From: Leptospira noumeaensis
GTDB taxonomy: Bacteria > Spirochaetota > Leptospiria > Leptospirales > Leptospiraceae
Length of the DNA: 64,000 bases
Direction of reading: 5' to 3'
Assembly: GCF_004770765.1 (NCBI RefSeq)
Contig: NZ_RQFK01000033.1
Location: forward strand, 124,001-188,000
The notes below the pieces were generated by a model. It had not been told where the DNA came from. It saw nothing but the letters and a program-made list of their open reading frames with translations, and did not search any database. This document shows, one piece after another, positions 17,843 to 27,129 of the stretch (position 1 is its first letter; every line of letters starts with the position of its first letter). The position numbers and the translations under genes are program-made.

Positions 17843-18613
17843 ATGTGGAAACAAAACTTCACAGCCCTACATACCATTGTGAGAAGAGAATGGATTCGAA
17901 TCATTCGGATTTGGGTGCAAACTCTTATCCCACCAGTCATTACGATGGCCTTATATTTTTTAATCTTTGGAGAACTTGTCGGACGCCAAATTGGAAAAAT
18001 TGGAGATTTTACTTATATTGAATTCATTGTACCTGGACTCATTATGATGAGTGTCATCACGAATTCTTATAACAATGTGGTATCTTCATTTTTCTCAAGT
18101 AAGTTCCAAAGAAACATTGAAGAGTTACTCGTATCCCCCACATCACCTTATACAATCGTCATTGGTTATACGTTTGGTGGAGTGGTTCGAGGTATCTTTG
18201 TGGGAATTTTAGTCACCCTCACTTCCCTGTTTTTTACAAACCTTAGATTCCATAATCCTTTTGTGATCGTCATTACCATTCTGATGACTTCAATTTTGTT
18301 TTCTCTTGGTGGGTTTGCCAACGCCCTTTTTGCCAAAAAGTTTGATGATGTGACCATCATTCCCACTTTTATCCTAACCCCGCTCACTTACCTTGGCGGT
18401 GTGTTTTATTCGATAAAGAACTTACCTGAATTTTGGCAAACCGTTTCTTTTTGTAATCCAATTCTATATATGGTGAATTTATTTCGGTATGGGTTTATTG
18501 GTGTTACCGATGTAAATTTATACTTTTCTTTTGGATTCATCACTCTACTTTCAGGATTACTTTTTTGGATCAATGTGAGGTTAATGAAAATTGGTTATGG
18601 CATCAGAAACTAA
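17843..18613 (+). CDS. yadH: ABC-2 transporter permease, YadH type
   Basis: A 256-residue polytopic membrane protein with about six hydrophobic segments. It matches YadH and NodJ in order and sequence: RIWVQTLIPPVITMALYFLIFGEL, FIVPGLIMMSVITNSY, KFQRNIEELLVSPTSP, and FDDVTIIPTFILTPLTYLGGVFYS. It forms the channel for the preceding ATPase. The next gene, a BolA-like protein, begins within its 3' end. Confidence 0.92.
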   Translation: MWKQNFTALHTIVRREWIRIIRIWVQTLIPPVITMALYFLIFGELVGRQIGKIGDFTYIEFIVPGLIMMSVITNSYNNVVSSFFSSKFQRNIEELLVSPTSPYTIVIGYTFGGVVRGIFVGILVTLTSLFFTNLRFHNPFVIVITILMTSILFSLGGFANALFAKKFDDVTIIPTFILTPLTYLGGVFYSIKNLPEFWQTVSFCNPILYMVNLFRYGFIGVTDVNLYFSFGFITLLSGLLFWINVRLMKIGYGIRN

Positions 18614-18878
18614 AGAATCAAGACTCAGCAGGATGGAAAAAATCCTGAAGGAAAAGTTCCGACCAAGTTCCCTTTCCCTTCGAGACGTATCCCTCGAACA
18701 TGCGGGGCATCCCGGAATGACTAAAGATTCGAAAGAAACTCATTTCCGTTTGCAAATGGTGTCCTCGTTATTTTCCGGAAAATCCACTGTCGAAAACCAC
18801 CGATTGGTCTACGCCGAACTCGGAGAAGAATTTAAGAAAGGCCTCCATGCATTGGAAATGGATCTTTCTGCCCCATAG
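18597..18878 (+). CDS. BolA family protein (first copy)
   Basis: A 93-residue BolA-like protein. The conserved C-terminal helix-turn part is clear: SGKSTVENHRLVYAELGEEFKKGLHALEM, where the family has (L/I)xxHRxVY...LxxExxxxxHAL. BolA proteins partner CGFS glutaredoxins in [2Fe-2S] cluster handling, and such a glutaredoxin is encoded about 1 kb downstream. The frame overlaps the permease. ATG at 18597 is reported; an in-frame TTG at 18591 has GAGG 10 nt upstream and is a real alternative. Confidence 0.85.
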   Translation: MASETKESRLSRMEKILKEKFRPSSLSLRDVSLEHAGHPGMTKDSKETHFRLQMVSSLFSGKSTVENHRLVYAELGEEFKKGLHALEMDLSAP

Positions 18879-18893
18879 CCCAGTCTAATAGAT

Positions 18894-19565
18894 ATGACCA
18901 AACCAGTTCTCATCAGCTTTAAACTTTGCCCCTATGTCCAAAGATCTGTCATCAACCTACTCGAAAAAAAAGTGGATTACGATATCAAGTACATTGACCT
19001 CGCAAACAAACCCGATTGGTTTTTAAAGATATCACCTTTTGGAAAAGTTCCCGTCTTACAAGTAGGAGACGATGTGATTTTCGAATCCGCAGTCATCAAT
19101 GAATATCTAGATGAAACAAGCACACCTGCCCTCCATCCGAAAGACCCCATTCAAAAAGCAAAACACCGCTCCTGGACAGAATTTGCAAGTGCCCTTCTCG
19201 TGGACCAATATGGATGGACCATGGCCAAAGAAAAATCGGACTCCGATAAAAAACGCGAAGAGCTCCTTTCCAAATTCAAAATTCTAGAAGCTGGTTTGCC
19301 GGCGTTGGAAAGCAAAACACTGTATTTTGCCGGAGAGAAAATGCACTTAGTGGACACTGCTTTTGCCCCATTTTTTATGAGGTTACAATTTTTGGCAGAC
19401 CACAAACCGGAACTCTACTTACTAAAAGATTTTCCTAAAATTACAAAATGGAGTGAAACTCTACTTTCATTGCCATCGGTAAAGAATTCTGTTTTACCGG
19501 AAGTGCCTAAAGAATATCTTGAATTTATCAAAGCCCACCATTCCTGGATGGGAGGAATACTATAG
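18894..19565 (+). CDS. Glutathione S-transferase family protein
   Basis: A 223-residue cytoplasmic GST. The N-terminal thioredoxin-like domain starts ISFKLCPYVQRSVINLLEKK, with a CPYV motif where the family has the catalytic Cys or Ser. GKVPVLQV and FESAVINEYLDE supply the cis-Pro and the glutathione-binding Glu-Ser. An all-helical domain follows. The Cys type suggests an omega or Lambda-like GST acting in thiol transfer rather than conjugation. It sits between two bolA-like genes and upstream of glutaredoxins. Confidence 0.9.
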   Translation: MTKPVLISFKLCPYVQRSVINLLEKKVDYDIKYIDLANKPDWFLKISPFGKVPVLQVGDDVIFESAVINEYLDETSTPALHPKDPIQKAKHRSWTEFASALLVDQYGWTMAKEKSDSDKKREELLSKFKILEAGLPALESKTLYFAGEKMHLVDTAFAPFFMRLQFLADHKPELYLLKDFPKITKWSETLLSLPSVKNSVLPEVPKEYLEFIKAHHSWMGGIL

Positions 19566-19566
19566 G

Positions 19567-19791
19567 ATGACAATCCCAGAAATCCAAAAGAAAATTGAAG
19601 ATGGCCTACCCGGCTCTAAAGTGGAAATTCTTGATCCCTATCGGGACGGAGTCCATATCAAGGCAGTGGTTACCTTTTCTGGTTTTTCCGGCAAAGGTCT
19701 CATTGAACAACACCGTATGGTGTATGCCACTTTGAAAGATGAATTAAAAGAAGAAATCCATGCATTGGCATTGGAAACTAGGAGCGAATAA
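19567..19791 (+). CDS. BolA family protein (second copy)
   Basis: The 74-residue BolA-like protein begins at ATG 19567, just after the GST stop, with GGAGG about 11 nt upstream; a longer in-frame start inside the GST gene is unlikely. It shows GLPGSKVEILDPYRDGVHIKAVV and the terminal GLIEQHRMVYATLKDELKEEIHAL, closest to the YrbA/IbaG or BolA2 subgroup. Immediately downstream is the CGFS glutaredoxin, its usual partner in a [2Fe-2S]-bridged heterodimer. Confidence 0.9.
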   Translation: MTIPEIQKKIEDGLPGSKVEILDPYRDGVHIKAVVTFSGFSGKGLIEQHRMVYATLKDELKEEIHALALETRSE

Positions 19792-19793
19792 CC

Positions 19794-20102
19794 ATGGAAC
19801 AAGAGTTAAAGGATAAAATTGAATCCTTAATCAAATCAGAAAACGTGTTTCTATTTATGAAAGGAACACCGGAAATGCCACAATGTGGATTTTCTGCAGG
19901 AGTTGTCACAACTCTCAAACAACTCGGAATCCCTTTTGGATCATTTAATGTTCTTTCTGATATGAAAATCAGAGAAGGAATCAAAGAATTCACAAACTGG
20001 CCTACCATTCCACAACTCTATATCAAGGGTGAATTTGTGGGTGGTCATGACATCACCATACAAATGGCTCAGTCCGGTGAACTGACAAAAAAAGCAGGAT
20101 AA
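19794..20102 (+). CDS. grxD: Monothiol glutaredoxin, CGFS type
   Basis: The 102-residue Grx4/Grx5-type protein carries the family signature KGTPEMPQCGFSAGV with a single active-site cysteine, WPTIPQLYIKGEFVGGHDI with the cis-Pro, and the glutathione-binding GG-x-D. Such proteins carry and transfer [2Fe-2S] clusters rather than reduce disulfides. It starts 2 bp after the BolA stop, an arrangement that supports a physical partnership. Confidence 0.95.
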   Translation: MEQELKDKIESLIKSENVFLFMKGTPEMPQCGFSAGVVTTLKQLGIPFGSFNVLSDMKIREGIKEFTNWPTIPQLYIKGEFVGGHDITIQMAQSGELTKKAG

Positions 20103-20108
20103 TTTCGA

Positions 20109-20351
20109 ATGATTCGCCTCTACCAATATGATACTTGCCCCTACTGCCAAAGAGTGATTCGCGCTGCGGAATCGCTTGGGCTTGTCGTGGGAAAAGACAT
20201 AGAATACGTAGAGGCTTTTCAAGGAACTCCTGGTCGAGCAGAAGTAGTCAGGCTAGGAGGGCAATCCCAAGTCCCATTCCTTGTGGATGGCAATGTCCAG
20301 ATGTATGAATCTGCCGACATCATCGCCTATTTAAGATCCAAATATTCTTAA
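20109..20351 (+). CDS. Dithiol glutaredoxin or GST N-terminal-like protein
   Basis: An 80-residue thioredoxin-fold protein with active site TCPYCQRVIRAAE (CPYC) near residue 8, SQVPFLVD with the cis-Pro, and YESADIIAYLRSKY at the end, where a glutathione contact is expected. The ending resembles the N-terminal domain of GSTs, so it is a short GST-type glutaredoxin. It probably reduces disulfides or glutathionylated proteins with glutathione. It is the last gene of the plus-strand run. Confidence 0.85.
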   Translation: MIRLYQYDTCPYCQRVIRAAESLGLVVGKDIEYVEAFQGTPGRAEVVRLGGQSQVPFLVDGNVQMYESADIIAYLRSKYS

Positions 20352-20462
20352 AAAATCTTTTCTTTATGAATACAGTTCGAAATAAATTGCTTACGTTTCG
20401 GACGAAGCCTTCTTTACGCACATCTTACAACAAATATAGTATCATAGTTTTAGGATAAACCC

Positions 20463-20480
20463 ATTGATCACTGGATCAAT
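20463..20480. repeat. Small dyad between convergent operons
   Basis: ATTGATC (20463-20469) and GATCAAT (20474-20480) form a perfect 7-bp stem with a 4-base loop in the 132-bp gap between the two convergent operons. No T-run follows in either direction, so it is not a standard intrinsic terminator. Confidence 0.4.
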
Positions 20481-20483
20481 CGA

Positions 20484-21503
20484 TCAATGAAAGCCCAGTA
20501 AATCTAAAATTTTATCCCCAACAAACCTTGGTTTGCCGGAGTATGGAAACTCATGGATATAAAGCACTGGATTGAAATTGATTTCTAGAATGGCGTAGGT
20601 TTTTACATTCGGTTTTGATTCAATCTGAGAAGAGATGATATCGATCCCACAAATCATAGCCCCAGCCGCTTTGGCCGCAGAGACAGCAATGGCTTTAAAA
20701 TCCGGATGTACATTGTCCGTTACATCTAATGAATCCCCACCTGTAGAAATGTTGGAATTTTTTCTAAGAAAGATTTGTTCTCCTGAACTAGGAATGGATC
20801 CAAAATTTAAACCTTGGTCTTTTAGAATTTGTAATTCCACTTCCGACATTTGAATTTTTTCCAATGCGGTTTTATGGCCTTCGCCCCGTCTCGGGTCTTC
20901 ATTCTTTTTTAAAATCAACTCCCGAATTGAACTTTTTCCATCCCCTGTCACGTTTGCCGGCACTCGGTTACAAACGGCGATCACTTCCTCCCCAAGAACT
21001 AAAAATCGATATTCAGGCCCTTCAATAAATTCTTCAATGATGATAGAATTAGAAAGTCCAAGAGCAATTTTTACAAAAGATGTAAACTTATCTAAACTAT
21101 CTCCCGGTTCGGAGATTCCGATTCCTAGTCCAAAGTTGGTTGTCACAGGCTTTATCACTTTCTTTTTATCTAAAAAGAAAGTGTAGTCGGCAAGGGCTTC
21201 TTCCAAATTCGAATAATTTCGGCCAACGGGAACACGAATCCCATTTTCCTTTAACACAAGTTTAGAGGCGATTTTATTCTCCATAACGAGGTAGGTCATC
21301 AAACTATCGAGTCTTGTTTTACTTGCCTCCTTGACAAATTCAGAATGATTTCCTTGTATGAGCCGAAGGAAATTTTCCTTTCGGTCTACCATCTCAACTT
21401 GGATCCCGCGAGCTAATGCATCTCGAATGATGATCTGTGTGGAAATTTCTAAATCTTCAAAGCCAGAAGGTAATGGTTTTGTATCCGTCACTTCAAACCC
21501 CAC
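20484..21503 (-). CDS. ATP-grasp ligase, probable glutathione synthetase (GshF C-terminal-like)
   Basis: This 339-residue ATP-grasp protein resembles the C-terminal half of bifunctional GshF/GshAB. Shared features are the central ATP-grasp elements KKKVIKPVTTNFGLGIGI, IIEEFIEGPEYRFLVLG, the loop NRVPANVTGDGKSSIRELI, and a late metal-binding AGAMICGIDIIS...YAILEINFNP. It should add glycine to gamma-glutamylcysteine. A GTG start at 21503 lies inside the gshA 3' end (11-bp overlap). Cyanophycin synthetase-like ligases share the fold, but the neighbour gshA makes glutathione synthesis the best call. Confidence 0.85.
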   Translation of the reverse strand: MGFEVTDTKPLPSGFEDLEISTQIIIRDALARGIQVEMVDRKENFLRLIQGNHSEFVKEASKTRLDSLMTYLVMENKIASKLVLKENGIRVPVGRNYSNLEEALADYTFFLDKKKVIKPVTTNFGLGIGISEPGDSLDKFTSFVKIALGLSNSIIIEEFIEGPEYRFLVLGEEVIAVCNRVPANVTGDGKSSIRELILKKNEDPRRGEGHKTALEKIQMSEVELQILKDQGLNFGSIPSSGEQIFLRKNSNISTGGDSLDVTDNVHPDFKAIAVSAAKAAGAMICGIDIISSQIESKPNVKTYAILEINFNPVLYIHEFPYSGKPRFVGDKILDLLGFH

Positions 21504-23085
21504 TACAAAGTTTTAAGGGTTTGATTTGAATGGGTTTTTGATTTTTCTTTAAATTGCTGCCTTCTAAGTTTTCTATCTTTTGTTGTTCGTAAATGGATTG
21601 TTCACTTAAATCTTCATAATACTTCACAAGATTTGGTGGAAGTGGGTAATTCAGAAGTTCTTCTTTATGCAATTTAGCAAGAGTTAGTCCAAAGTCTCGA
21701 AAACTAGATTTATGAATTTCTAAATCAAGTTCAGACATAGTAGAACCAAGTTGGCTAGGATCATTCCATTTTTCCCAAAGACTTTCCCAGGCTTTGCTAT
21801 AGGGGCCATTTGCATCATTGTCATCTAAAAGATCAGCGATAGGTTGGATTTCGACAAAAAGTTGGTATGTCAAATCCCGAAGGTTCATCTCTTCTCCGAG
21901 AAATTTAATTTTAGTTTCCTCTTTTCTACCGAACCAAGTGGTGACCTCTTGGTTTTTTCTCCAATCCGCCATTTCCACCAAATCAGCTTTAGGTGATTCA
22001 TTCAACATACAATAAAGAAGAACCATATGTAAAAAATAGAGTCTATTTTCCTCGACACCGATCGCTGAAAATGGATCCAAATCTAGAAGTCTAATTTCTA
22101 AATACTCCACACCCCGTTCCACAAGAGCATCCACTACGCGTTCATCTCCTTTTGGAACCTGTTTTGGTCGAACAAGAGAATAGTATTCATTTTCCAATTG
22201 TAGGATATGGTCATTCAACTGGTTGGTTGGTTTTCCATTGAACGCTTTGTAAGGAGTGTAGGATTTGGAAACCACCTGACACATATCAGAAGCATATTCT
22301 TCTAAAGAATTTACAGAGATAGGATATTTTCCCTGTACTTTACTTGTATAACCAATACTAGATAGGCGAAGGGTTGTAGCAAAGTCTGATTTTAAAGTTT
22401 TAGAATCTCGTTTTTTGATTTGTTTGGATTCTTCCGTAAAAGTAACATCTGTTAAACTAGATGACCCAAATAAATACAATAAGGCAGGCGAAATTCTATA
22501 AAAGTTACGAATGGTATCAAAATAAATCTGCGATTTGGTTGTTGGAGCCAAAGGTTTTTTAAAACGTTTTTCAGAGACGACAGACAACATACAAGTGTCG
22601 AAAGAAATATTGTAATGCACTCCCGAAATGGTTTGCATCTTTTTTCCATACCTATGGCCCAGACCATTCCGATAGATGGTTTTTTTTCGACCTTCTATAG
22701 AAGTTCCATAGTTTCCTACTTCAATTTTGTTTTCTGTTGGTAAAACCGGAGGCATACTAAAAGGCCAAAGGTATTCGGAACCCAAGCGGCTTGCCGTAAA
22801 AGCATGTAACTCTGTGAGTTCTCGTAAGGCATCAGGAATGGATTTGTGAACATTCGTTGCATATTCAATTTGTGCTTCGGCAAAATCTGTTTTAATCAAA
22901 GGATGGGTCAGACTTGATCCGAGTGATTTGGGATGAGGAGTGGATGCCAGCTGAGATTTTCCATCTACCCTGGCACTTTCCCTCTCTAATCCATGTTTGG
23001 CGCTTAGCAAACAAGCTCTGTATTCTTCTGATAATAATGTACGTGTTGAATTTTTTTTAGTCGATGTTAATAACTTTGATTTCAT
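21493..23085 (-). CDS. gshA: Glutamate-cysteine ligase
   Basis: A 530-residue GCL of the E. coli type, which joins glutamate and cysteine with ATP. Recognisable blocks are GVHYNISFD (central metal and substrate region), TLRLSSIGYTSKVQGKYPI, LENEYYSLVRPKQVPKGDER, and RGVEYLEIRLLDLDPFSAIGVEENRLYFL, all counterparts of E. coli GshA segments. It is the first enzyme of glutathione synthesis, and the next gene supplies the second step. It starts 3 bp after the ggt stop, within the long suf-ggt-gsh transcript. Confidence 0.92.
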   Translation of the reverse strand: MKSKLLTSTKKNSTRTLLSEEYRACLLSAKHGLERESARVDGKSQLASTPHPKSLGSSLTHPLIKTDFAEAQIEYATNVHKSIPDALRELTELHAFTASRLGSEYLWPFSMPPVLPTENKIEVGNYGTSIEGRKKTIYRNGLGHRYGKKMQTISGVHYNISFDTCMLSVVSEKRFKKPLAPTTKSQIYFDTIRNFYRISPALLYLFGSSSLTDVTFTEESKQIKKRDSKTLKSDFATTLRLSSIGYTSKVQGKYPISVNSLEEYASDMCQVVSKSYTPYKAFNGKPTNQLNDHILQLENEYYSLVRPKQVPKGDERVVDALVERGVEYLEIRLLDLDPFSAIGVEENRLYFLHMVLLYCMLNESPKADLVEMADWRKNQEVTTWFGRKEETKIKFLGEEMNLRDLTYQLFVEIQPIADLLDDNDANGPYSKAWESLWEKWNDPSQLGSTMSELDLEIHKSSFRDFGLTLAKLHKEELLNYPLPPNLVKYYEDLSEQSIYEQQKIENLEGSNLKKNQKPIQIKPLKLCSGV

Positions 23086-23088
23086 GGT

Positions 23089-24849
23089 TTAAAAACCTAA
23101 AGGGACTCCTTCCCCTTTGGGATCGGACACGCCAATGAGGCGGTCACCCTCTCTCGTCACGGCAAATACTTTCGCACGATGCCTAATATATTGGACTTGA
23201 TAAAATGGTAATTCCGATTGTGGAAAGGAGTCTTTTATTTCTGGATCTAAAAAAATCCGATCGGGTTGGAATTGATGGTGGATCCTAGGATAAGCTACAC
23301 TTTCGTAAAGGCTTTCTTTCTGAATCAAATACCGGTAAAGAGTATTAAAAATAGAGGTTGGGATTTGGGAACCACCGGGGGCCCCAATCACCATTTTGGT
23401 TTTGCCTGCAGCGTCCAGAAGGATGGTCGGGCTCATACTGGAAAGTGGAGTTTTCCCTGGTTCTATGGCATTGGCCTTCGAACCCACAAGTCCATAGAGA
23501 TTCGGAACACCTGGCGCCACAGCAAAATCGTCCATGGTATTGTTTAGAACAAGGCCAGTTCCTGGAACCATCTGGCCTGCTCCAAAAATTCCATTTACTG
23601 ATTGGGTTGTGGATACTGCATTCCCATCTTTGTCCAAAATGGAGATATGAGTGGTATTGTAAGACTCTTGTTTTTGTTTTTCCTCTTTAGATTCGGGCCA
23701 ACTCCCTGAGACTATTTTCTTTTCGATCTCACTAGTTTCTTCTTTGGCATAACTTGCAGATAAAAGTTTAGACACAGGAACCGTTGTAAAACTCGGATCT
23801 CCGCCAAGGTCTGCCCGGTCACGGTACGCCACTCGCATAGCTTCCGTAATACGAATCATCTCACCAACGTTTCCCTTCGGAAAAGTATTTCTTTTTTGCA
23901 TTTCCGAATAGAGGTTCATCATAGTGACCAGATGAACTCCAGAACTAGGAGGTGGCATAGTAAGAACCGTATGTCCCCAAGTAGAAGAAACTAAAGGATC
24001 ACTCAGCTTTACTTGGTAGTTTTTAAAATCATCACTAGTAATAAAATTTTCGTATTCAGAATAATACTTAGAAACGAGTTGGATGGTCTCTCCATCGAGG
24101 AATTCCTTATCAGAATTTTCAACAATCCGTTCCAATGTTTTGGCAAGATCTTCCTGCACGAGAAGTTCTCCTTCTCGAATGGCTCTGTTATCAATCCCAA
24201 AAACTTTTTTCATGGCTAAATTCATATCAGGCCAAGTTTTAGAAATCGCATTTGCCAAATCTCCATAGACAGAAAACCCATTTTTCGCATAACGAATAGC
24301 AGGTGCAATTACGGCATTCAGTGGTAACTTTCCATGTTGTTTTTGGATTGCTAAAATCCCTTGCACCGTTCCAGGCACTCCAGCACTATAAGCACCTTTT
24401 AAAGTTTTACCAGGAATCACAGAACCGTCTGGATTTAAGTAAAACGAGGAAGTTCCTTTTTTTGGTGAACGTTCTCTAAAGTCATAAGCCCATTTCCCTT
24501 TTTGTGGTAAATGAATGATGGCAAAACCTCCACCGAATAAACCCGTGGAATGGGGGCGAAGGACGGAAATGGCAAAACTTGAGGCAGCAAATACATCCAC
24601 AACATTTCCCCCTTGTTTCCAAACTTCCATTCCTGCCTGTGAGGCCAAAGGATGGTCGGAAGAAATGATGATCTCTTTTCCAGAAAATTCATAACGAGAC
24701 CGTTTTTCTGCAGAACCTTCAATTTGCGGGATCTGAAGGGCAACCTCTTCTTTTCCAGAAAACGATTCCTTTAAGAAAGGAATCGTCTCACAACTGTTAA
24801 ACAGGAATAGAAAGAGGAAAAGGAAAGGAAAGGGAAATCGAAAGTTCAA
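23089..24849 (-). CDS. ggt: Gamma-glutamyltransferase, lipoprotein-like N-terminus
   Basis: GGT cleaves the gamma-glutamyl bond of glutathione outside the cytoplasm; the proenzyme cuts itself into two chains. The 586 residues include the large-chain motif [13 protein letters not shown], substrate-binding region [11 protein letters not shown], and the self-cleavage/nucleophile Thr in [18 protein letters not shown], then PLSSMSPT. The N-terminus is a very hydrophobic Phe/Leu signal ending FNSC, suggesting lipid attachment. The start is TTG, overlapping the previous stop as TTGA, with GGGGAT upstream. With gshA/gshB next, this suggests a local glutathione cycle. Confidence 0.92.
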   Translation of the reverse strand: MNFRFPFPFLFLFLFLFNSCETIPFLKESFSGKEEVALQIPQIEGSAEKRSRYEFSGKEIIISSDHPLASQAGMEVWKQGGNVVDVFAASSFAISVLRPHSTGLFGGGFAIIHLPQKGKWAYDFRERSPKKGTSSFYLNPDGSVIPGKTLKGAYSAGVPGTVQGILAIQKQHGKLPLNAVIAPAIRYAKNGFSVYGDLANAISKTWPDMNLAMKKVFGIDNRAIREGELLVQEDLAKTLERIVENSDKEFLDGETIQLVSKYYSEYENFITSDDFKNYQVKLSDPLVSSTWGHTVLTMPPPSSGVHLVTMMNLYSEMQKRNTFPKGNVGEMIRITEAMRVAYRDRADLGGDPSFTTVPVSKLLSASYAKEETSEIEKKIVSGSWPESKEEKQKQESYNTTHISILDKDGNAVSTTQSVNGIFGAGQMVPGTGLVLNNTMDDFAVAPGVPNLYGLVGSKANAIEPGKTPLSSMSPTILLDAAGKTKMVIGAPGGSQIPTSIFNTLYRYLIQKESLYESVAYPRIHHQFQPDRIFLDPEIKDSFPQSELPFYQVQYIRHRAKVFAVTREGDRLIGVSDPKGEGVPLGF

Positions 24850-25169
24850 TCGAAAATCCCCATTTGCATTTTTGCTTCTTCACTGGCCATGGCCCGAGGT
24901 TCCCATTTGGGATTCCAAACCACATGGACAACAGCTTCATTAATTCCATCCACTCGGAGGGCATGGTTTTCGATGTCTTGTTTCATTTGTGGACCGGCAG
25001 GGCATGCAAGAGAGGTATAGGTCATGGTAATGTCTGCCTTTTCCCCTTCCACTTTGATATCATAAATCAAACCAAGTTCAATCAGAGAAATGCCAATTTC
25101 TGGGTCCTCTACCATACGAACACTGTGGAAAACTTCCCATTCCTTTTCTGTTTCTGGATCACGAATCAT
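24846..25169 (-). CDS. SufT/PaaD-like DUF59 protein
   Basis: The 107-residue protein belongs to the MIP18/DUF59 family, which helps Fe-S cluster maturation. [15 protein letters not shown] is the typical opening, and [20 protein letters not shown] contains the conserved cysteine in T-x-x-x-[21 protein letters not shown] is the usual ending with W-x-P-x-W. It overlaps the sufU-like gene before it (11 bp) and ggt after it (TTGA), placing it firmly in the suf operon. Confidence 0.9.
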   Translation of the reverse strand: MIRDPETEKEWEVFHSVRMVEDPEIGISLIELGLIYDIKVEGEKADITMTYTSLACPAGPQMKQDIENHALRVDGINEAVVHVVWNPKWEPRAMASEEAKMQMGIFD

Positions 25170-25587
25170 AAATACCCTCTTTGCATTTTAATAAGGTCTG
25201 CCAAGGAAGCAGGCCACAACGATAACGACCGGGATGATTGCGAAGGACTGTAAAAAAGGATAACTCTTCCTTGTCTTCAATCAAACAAGAATCCTCACCA
25301 TCCAAAAATTTTTTCCGGTTCTCTAAGTAAGACTGGAATTGGTTCGGATCTAGTTTGGATTTATTTTTAAAAAGAAATCCTGCGGCAGCAGCACAAATGG
25401 AACAAGATTCACCACCGAGTCCGAGAATTTGGATGGAATGATTTTTTTCTATCTTGTAATAAATATAAATCTCATCACCACAAAGGGGATTTAGTCCTTT
25501 CAATGTTTGGAAAGGGACAGAAGGTTTCTCCCATAACCCGTAAGATTTCCATTTTAGGAAATCTTCGAACTTACTTTCTTGCGACAC
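25159..25587 (-). CDS. sufU: SufU-like sulfur acceptor/zinc protein
   Basis: About 142 residues of the IscU/SufU fold. The zinc-ligand motifs of SufU are present in order: [22 protein letters not shown], and [11 protein letters not shown], giving the three cysteines and one aspartate. In Bacillus-type systems SufU accepts persulfide sulfur from SufS, which is encoded just upstream and overlaps it. The start is uncertain: GTG at 25587 is reported, TTG at 25593 is possible, and neither has a clear Shine-Dalgarno. Confidence 0.85.
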   Translation of the reverse strand: MSQESKFEDFLKWKSYGLWEKPSVPFQTLKGLNPLCGDEIYIYYKIEKNHSIQILGLGGESCSICAAAAGFLFKNKSKLDPNQFQSYLENRKKFLDGEDSCLIEDKEELSFFTVLRNHPGRYRCGLLPWQTLLKCKEGIYDS

Positions 25588-26815
25588 GACCAAATATCGA
25601 TTTCACTTTGTCAATGGAATGTACGAGAGCATCGATATCTTCTTTTGTATTGTATAAATAGAACGATGCACGACAAGTTCCAGGAATTGATAATTGTTTC
25701 ATCAGTGGTTGGCAACAGTGGTGACCCACTCGAATGGCCACACCTTCTTCATCTAATATGGATCCAACATCATGAGGGTGGATTCCTTCCATCGTAAAGG
25801 ATACAACCCCTCCTCTTTTGTCTAAATCTTCTGTTCCATAAATATGAAGGCCACCAATTCGGTTCAGTTTTTCCAAAGCATACTCGGTTAACATCCGTTC
25901 GTGTTCTTTGATGTTCTTCATTCCTACGTTTTGAAGGTAATCCAATGCATGGCTAAAACCAATGACTCCGGCAATATTCGGAGTTCCCGCTTCTAATTTT
26001 GCAGGGAGGGCCGCATAAGTAGAATTTTCTAACTCTACCGATTCGATCATATCCCCACCACCAAGCCAAGGGGGCATAACTTCTAAAATTTCTTCTTTTC
26101 CGAAAAGAACTCCCACACCGGTAGGCCCAAGCATCTTATGCGCTGAAAATGCATAGAAGTCTACATCCATATCCACCAAATGGATGGGCATATGACATGC
26201 TGCTTGTGCTCCATCAACTAGAACTTTTGCACCCACTTGGCGAACCCGATCAATAATCCTTGTTAGGTCATGAATCGTTCCTGTTACATTGGACATCTGG
26301 CTTATGGCGACTAATTTTGTTCGTTTGGTAATGATTTCGTTTAAATTGGATAAATCGTAAGTTGTATCTTCGTTAATGGGAATGAATTTTAAAAAAGCTT
26401 TTTTTTCTAAGGCCAACATCTGCCAAGGAACCAAATTCGAATGGTGTTCCTGGACGGATAAAACAATCTCATCTCCCTCAGTGATATTGGTTCGGCCCCA
26501 GGTCTGTGCCACTAAGTTGATGGCATCTGTTGTCCCACGAGTGAAAATAATTGCCTTAGCACATTGAGCCTGGAAAAAATGAGATGTTTTGATCCGAGTG
26601 CGTTCAAAAAGTTCGGTTGCATGTTGGGATAAATAATACACTCCCCGGTGGATGTTGGCATTGTCGTTTGTATAATAGTGATTCGTTGCATCAATCACCG
26701 ACTGTGGTTTTTGTGAAGAGGCACCATTGTCTAAGTATACAAGAGGTTTGCCATTTGGCAAAGTGCGAGACAAAATAGGAAAATCCTTTCGGATTTGGTA
26801 AGGATCTAAACTCAT
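25571..26815 (-). CDS. sufS: Cysteine desulfurase SufS
   Basis: SufS takes sulfur from cysteine with pyridoxal phosphate. The 414 residues show the N-terminal [21 protein letters not shown], the PLP lysine in [17 protein letters not shown], and the active-site cysteine loop in [11 protein letters not shown], all group II (SufS) features. It is translated directly after the Rieske gene (ATGA overlap) and before sufU, its probable sulfur acceptor. Confidence 0.96.
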   Translation of the reverse strand: MSLDPYQIRKDFPILSRTLPNGKPLVYLDNGASSQKPQSVIDATNHYYTNDNANIHRGVYYLSQHATELFERTRIKTSHFFQAQCAKAIIFTRGTTDAINLVAQTWGRTNITEGDEIVLSVQEHHSNLVPWQMLALEKKAFLKFIPINEDTTYDLSNLNEIITKRTKLVAISQMSNVTGTIHDLTRIIDRVRQVGAKVLVDGAQAACHMPIHLVDMDVDFYAFSAHKMLGPTGVGVLFGKEEILEVMPPWLGGGDMIESVELENSTYAALPAKLEAGTPNIAGVIGFSHALDYLQNVGMKNIKEHERMLTEYALEKLNRIGGLHIYGTEDLDKRGGVVSFTMEGIHPHDVGSILDEEGVAIRVGHHCCQPLMKQLSIPGTCRASFYLYNTKEDIDALVHSIDKVKSIFGRVARK

Positions 26816-27129
26816 ACCGCCTCCAAATCTACTTCCAAATCGGTTCCATTCACACGAACAGGAAAAATCACAAGTGGTTCTGTCGCAGGTAAGGCCAAAA
26901 CATTACCGTTCCGAACATCAAATTTTGCAAAATGCCTAGGACAGGTAATGACAGAACCTTCCAATTTCCCACAGGAAATTTCTTCCCCGTCATGAGTACA
27001 CGAATCTTCAAAAGCAAAGTATTCCCCATCCACTTTTGTCAGAACCACATTGAAATGGCGAGTTTTTACAACTACCAAACTGCCTTCAGTGACTTCAGAA
27101 ACGGAGATTAATTTTTTAAAGGCCATCAT
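26812..27129 (-). CDS. Rieske-type ferredoxin in the suf operon
   Basis: A 105-residue Rieske [2Fe-2S] protein with the two ligand pairs in [10 protein letters not shown] (Cys-x-His) and [10 protein letters not shown] (Cys-x-x-His), typical of small soluble ferredoxins related to dioxygenase components. It lies between sufD and sufS with 4-bp overlaps on both sides, so it may deliver electrons to cluster assembly. That role is inferred from position only. Confidence 0.9.
   Translation of the reverse strand: MMAFKKLISVSEVTEGSLVVVKTRHFNVVLTKVDGEYFAFEDSCTHDGEEISCGKLEGSVITCPRHFAKFDVRNGNVLALPATEPLVIFPVRVNGTDLEVDLEAV

Noticed and set aside
19519..19791. Longer start for the second BolA-like gene inside the GST gene
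   Set aside because: The extra 16 residues are not BolA-like, while ATG 19567 has GGAGG upstream.
25159..25593. Reading the SufU-like gene as SufE
   Set aside because: The three cysteine motifs and NPLCGDE match the IscU/SufU fold; SufE has a single conserved cysteine.
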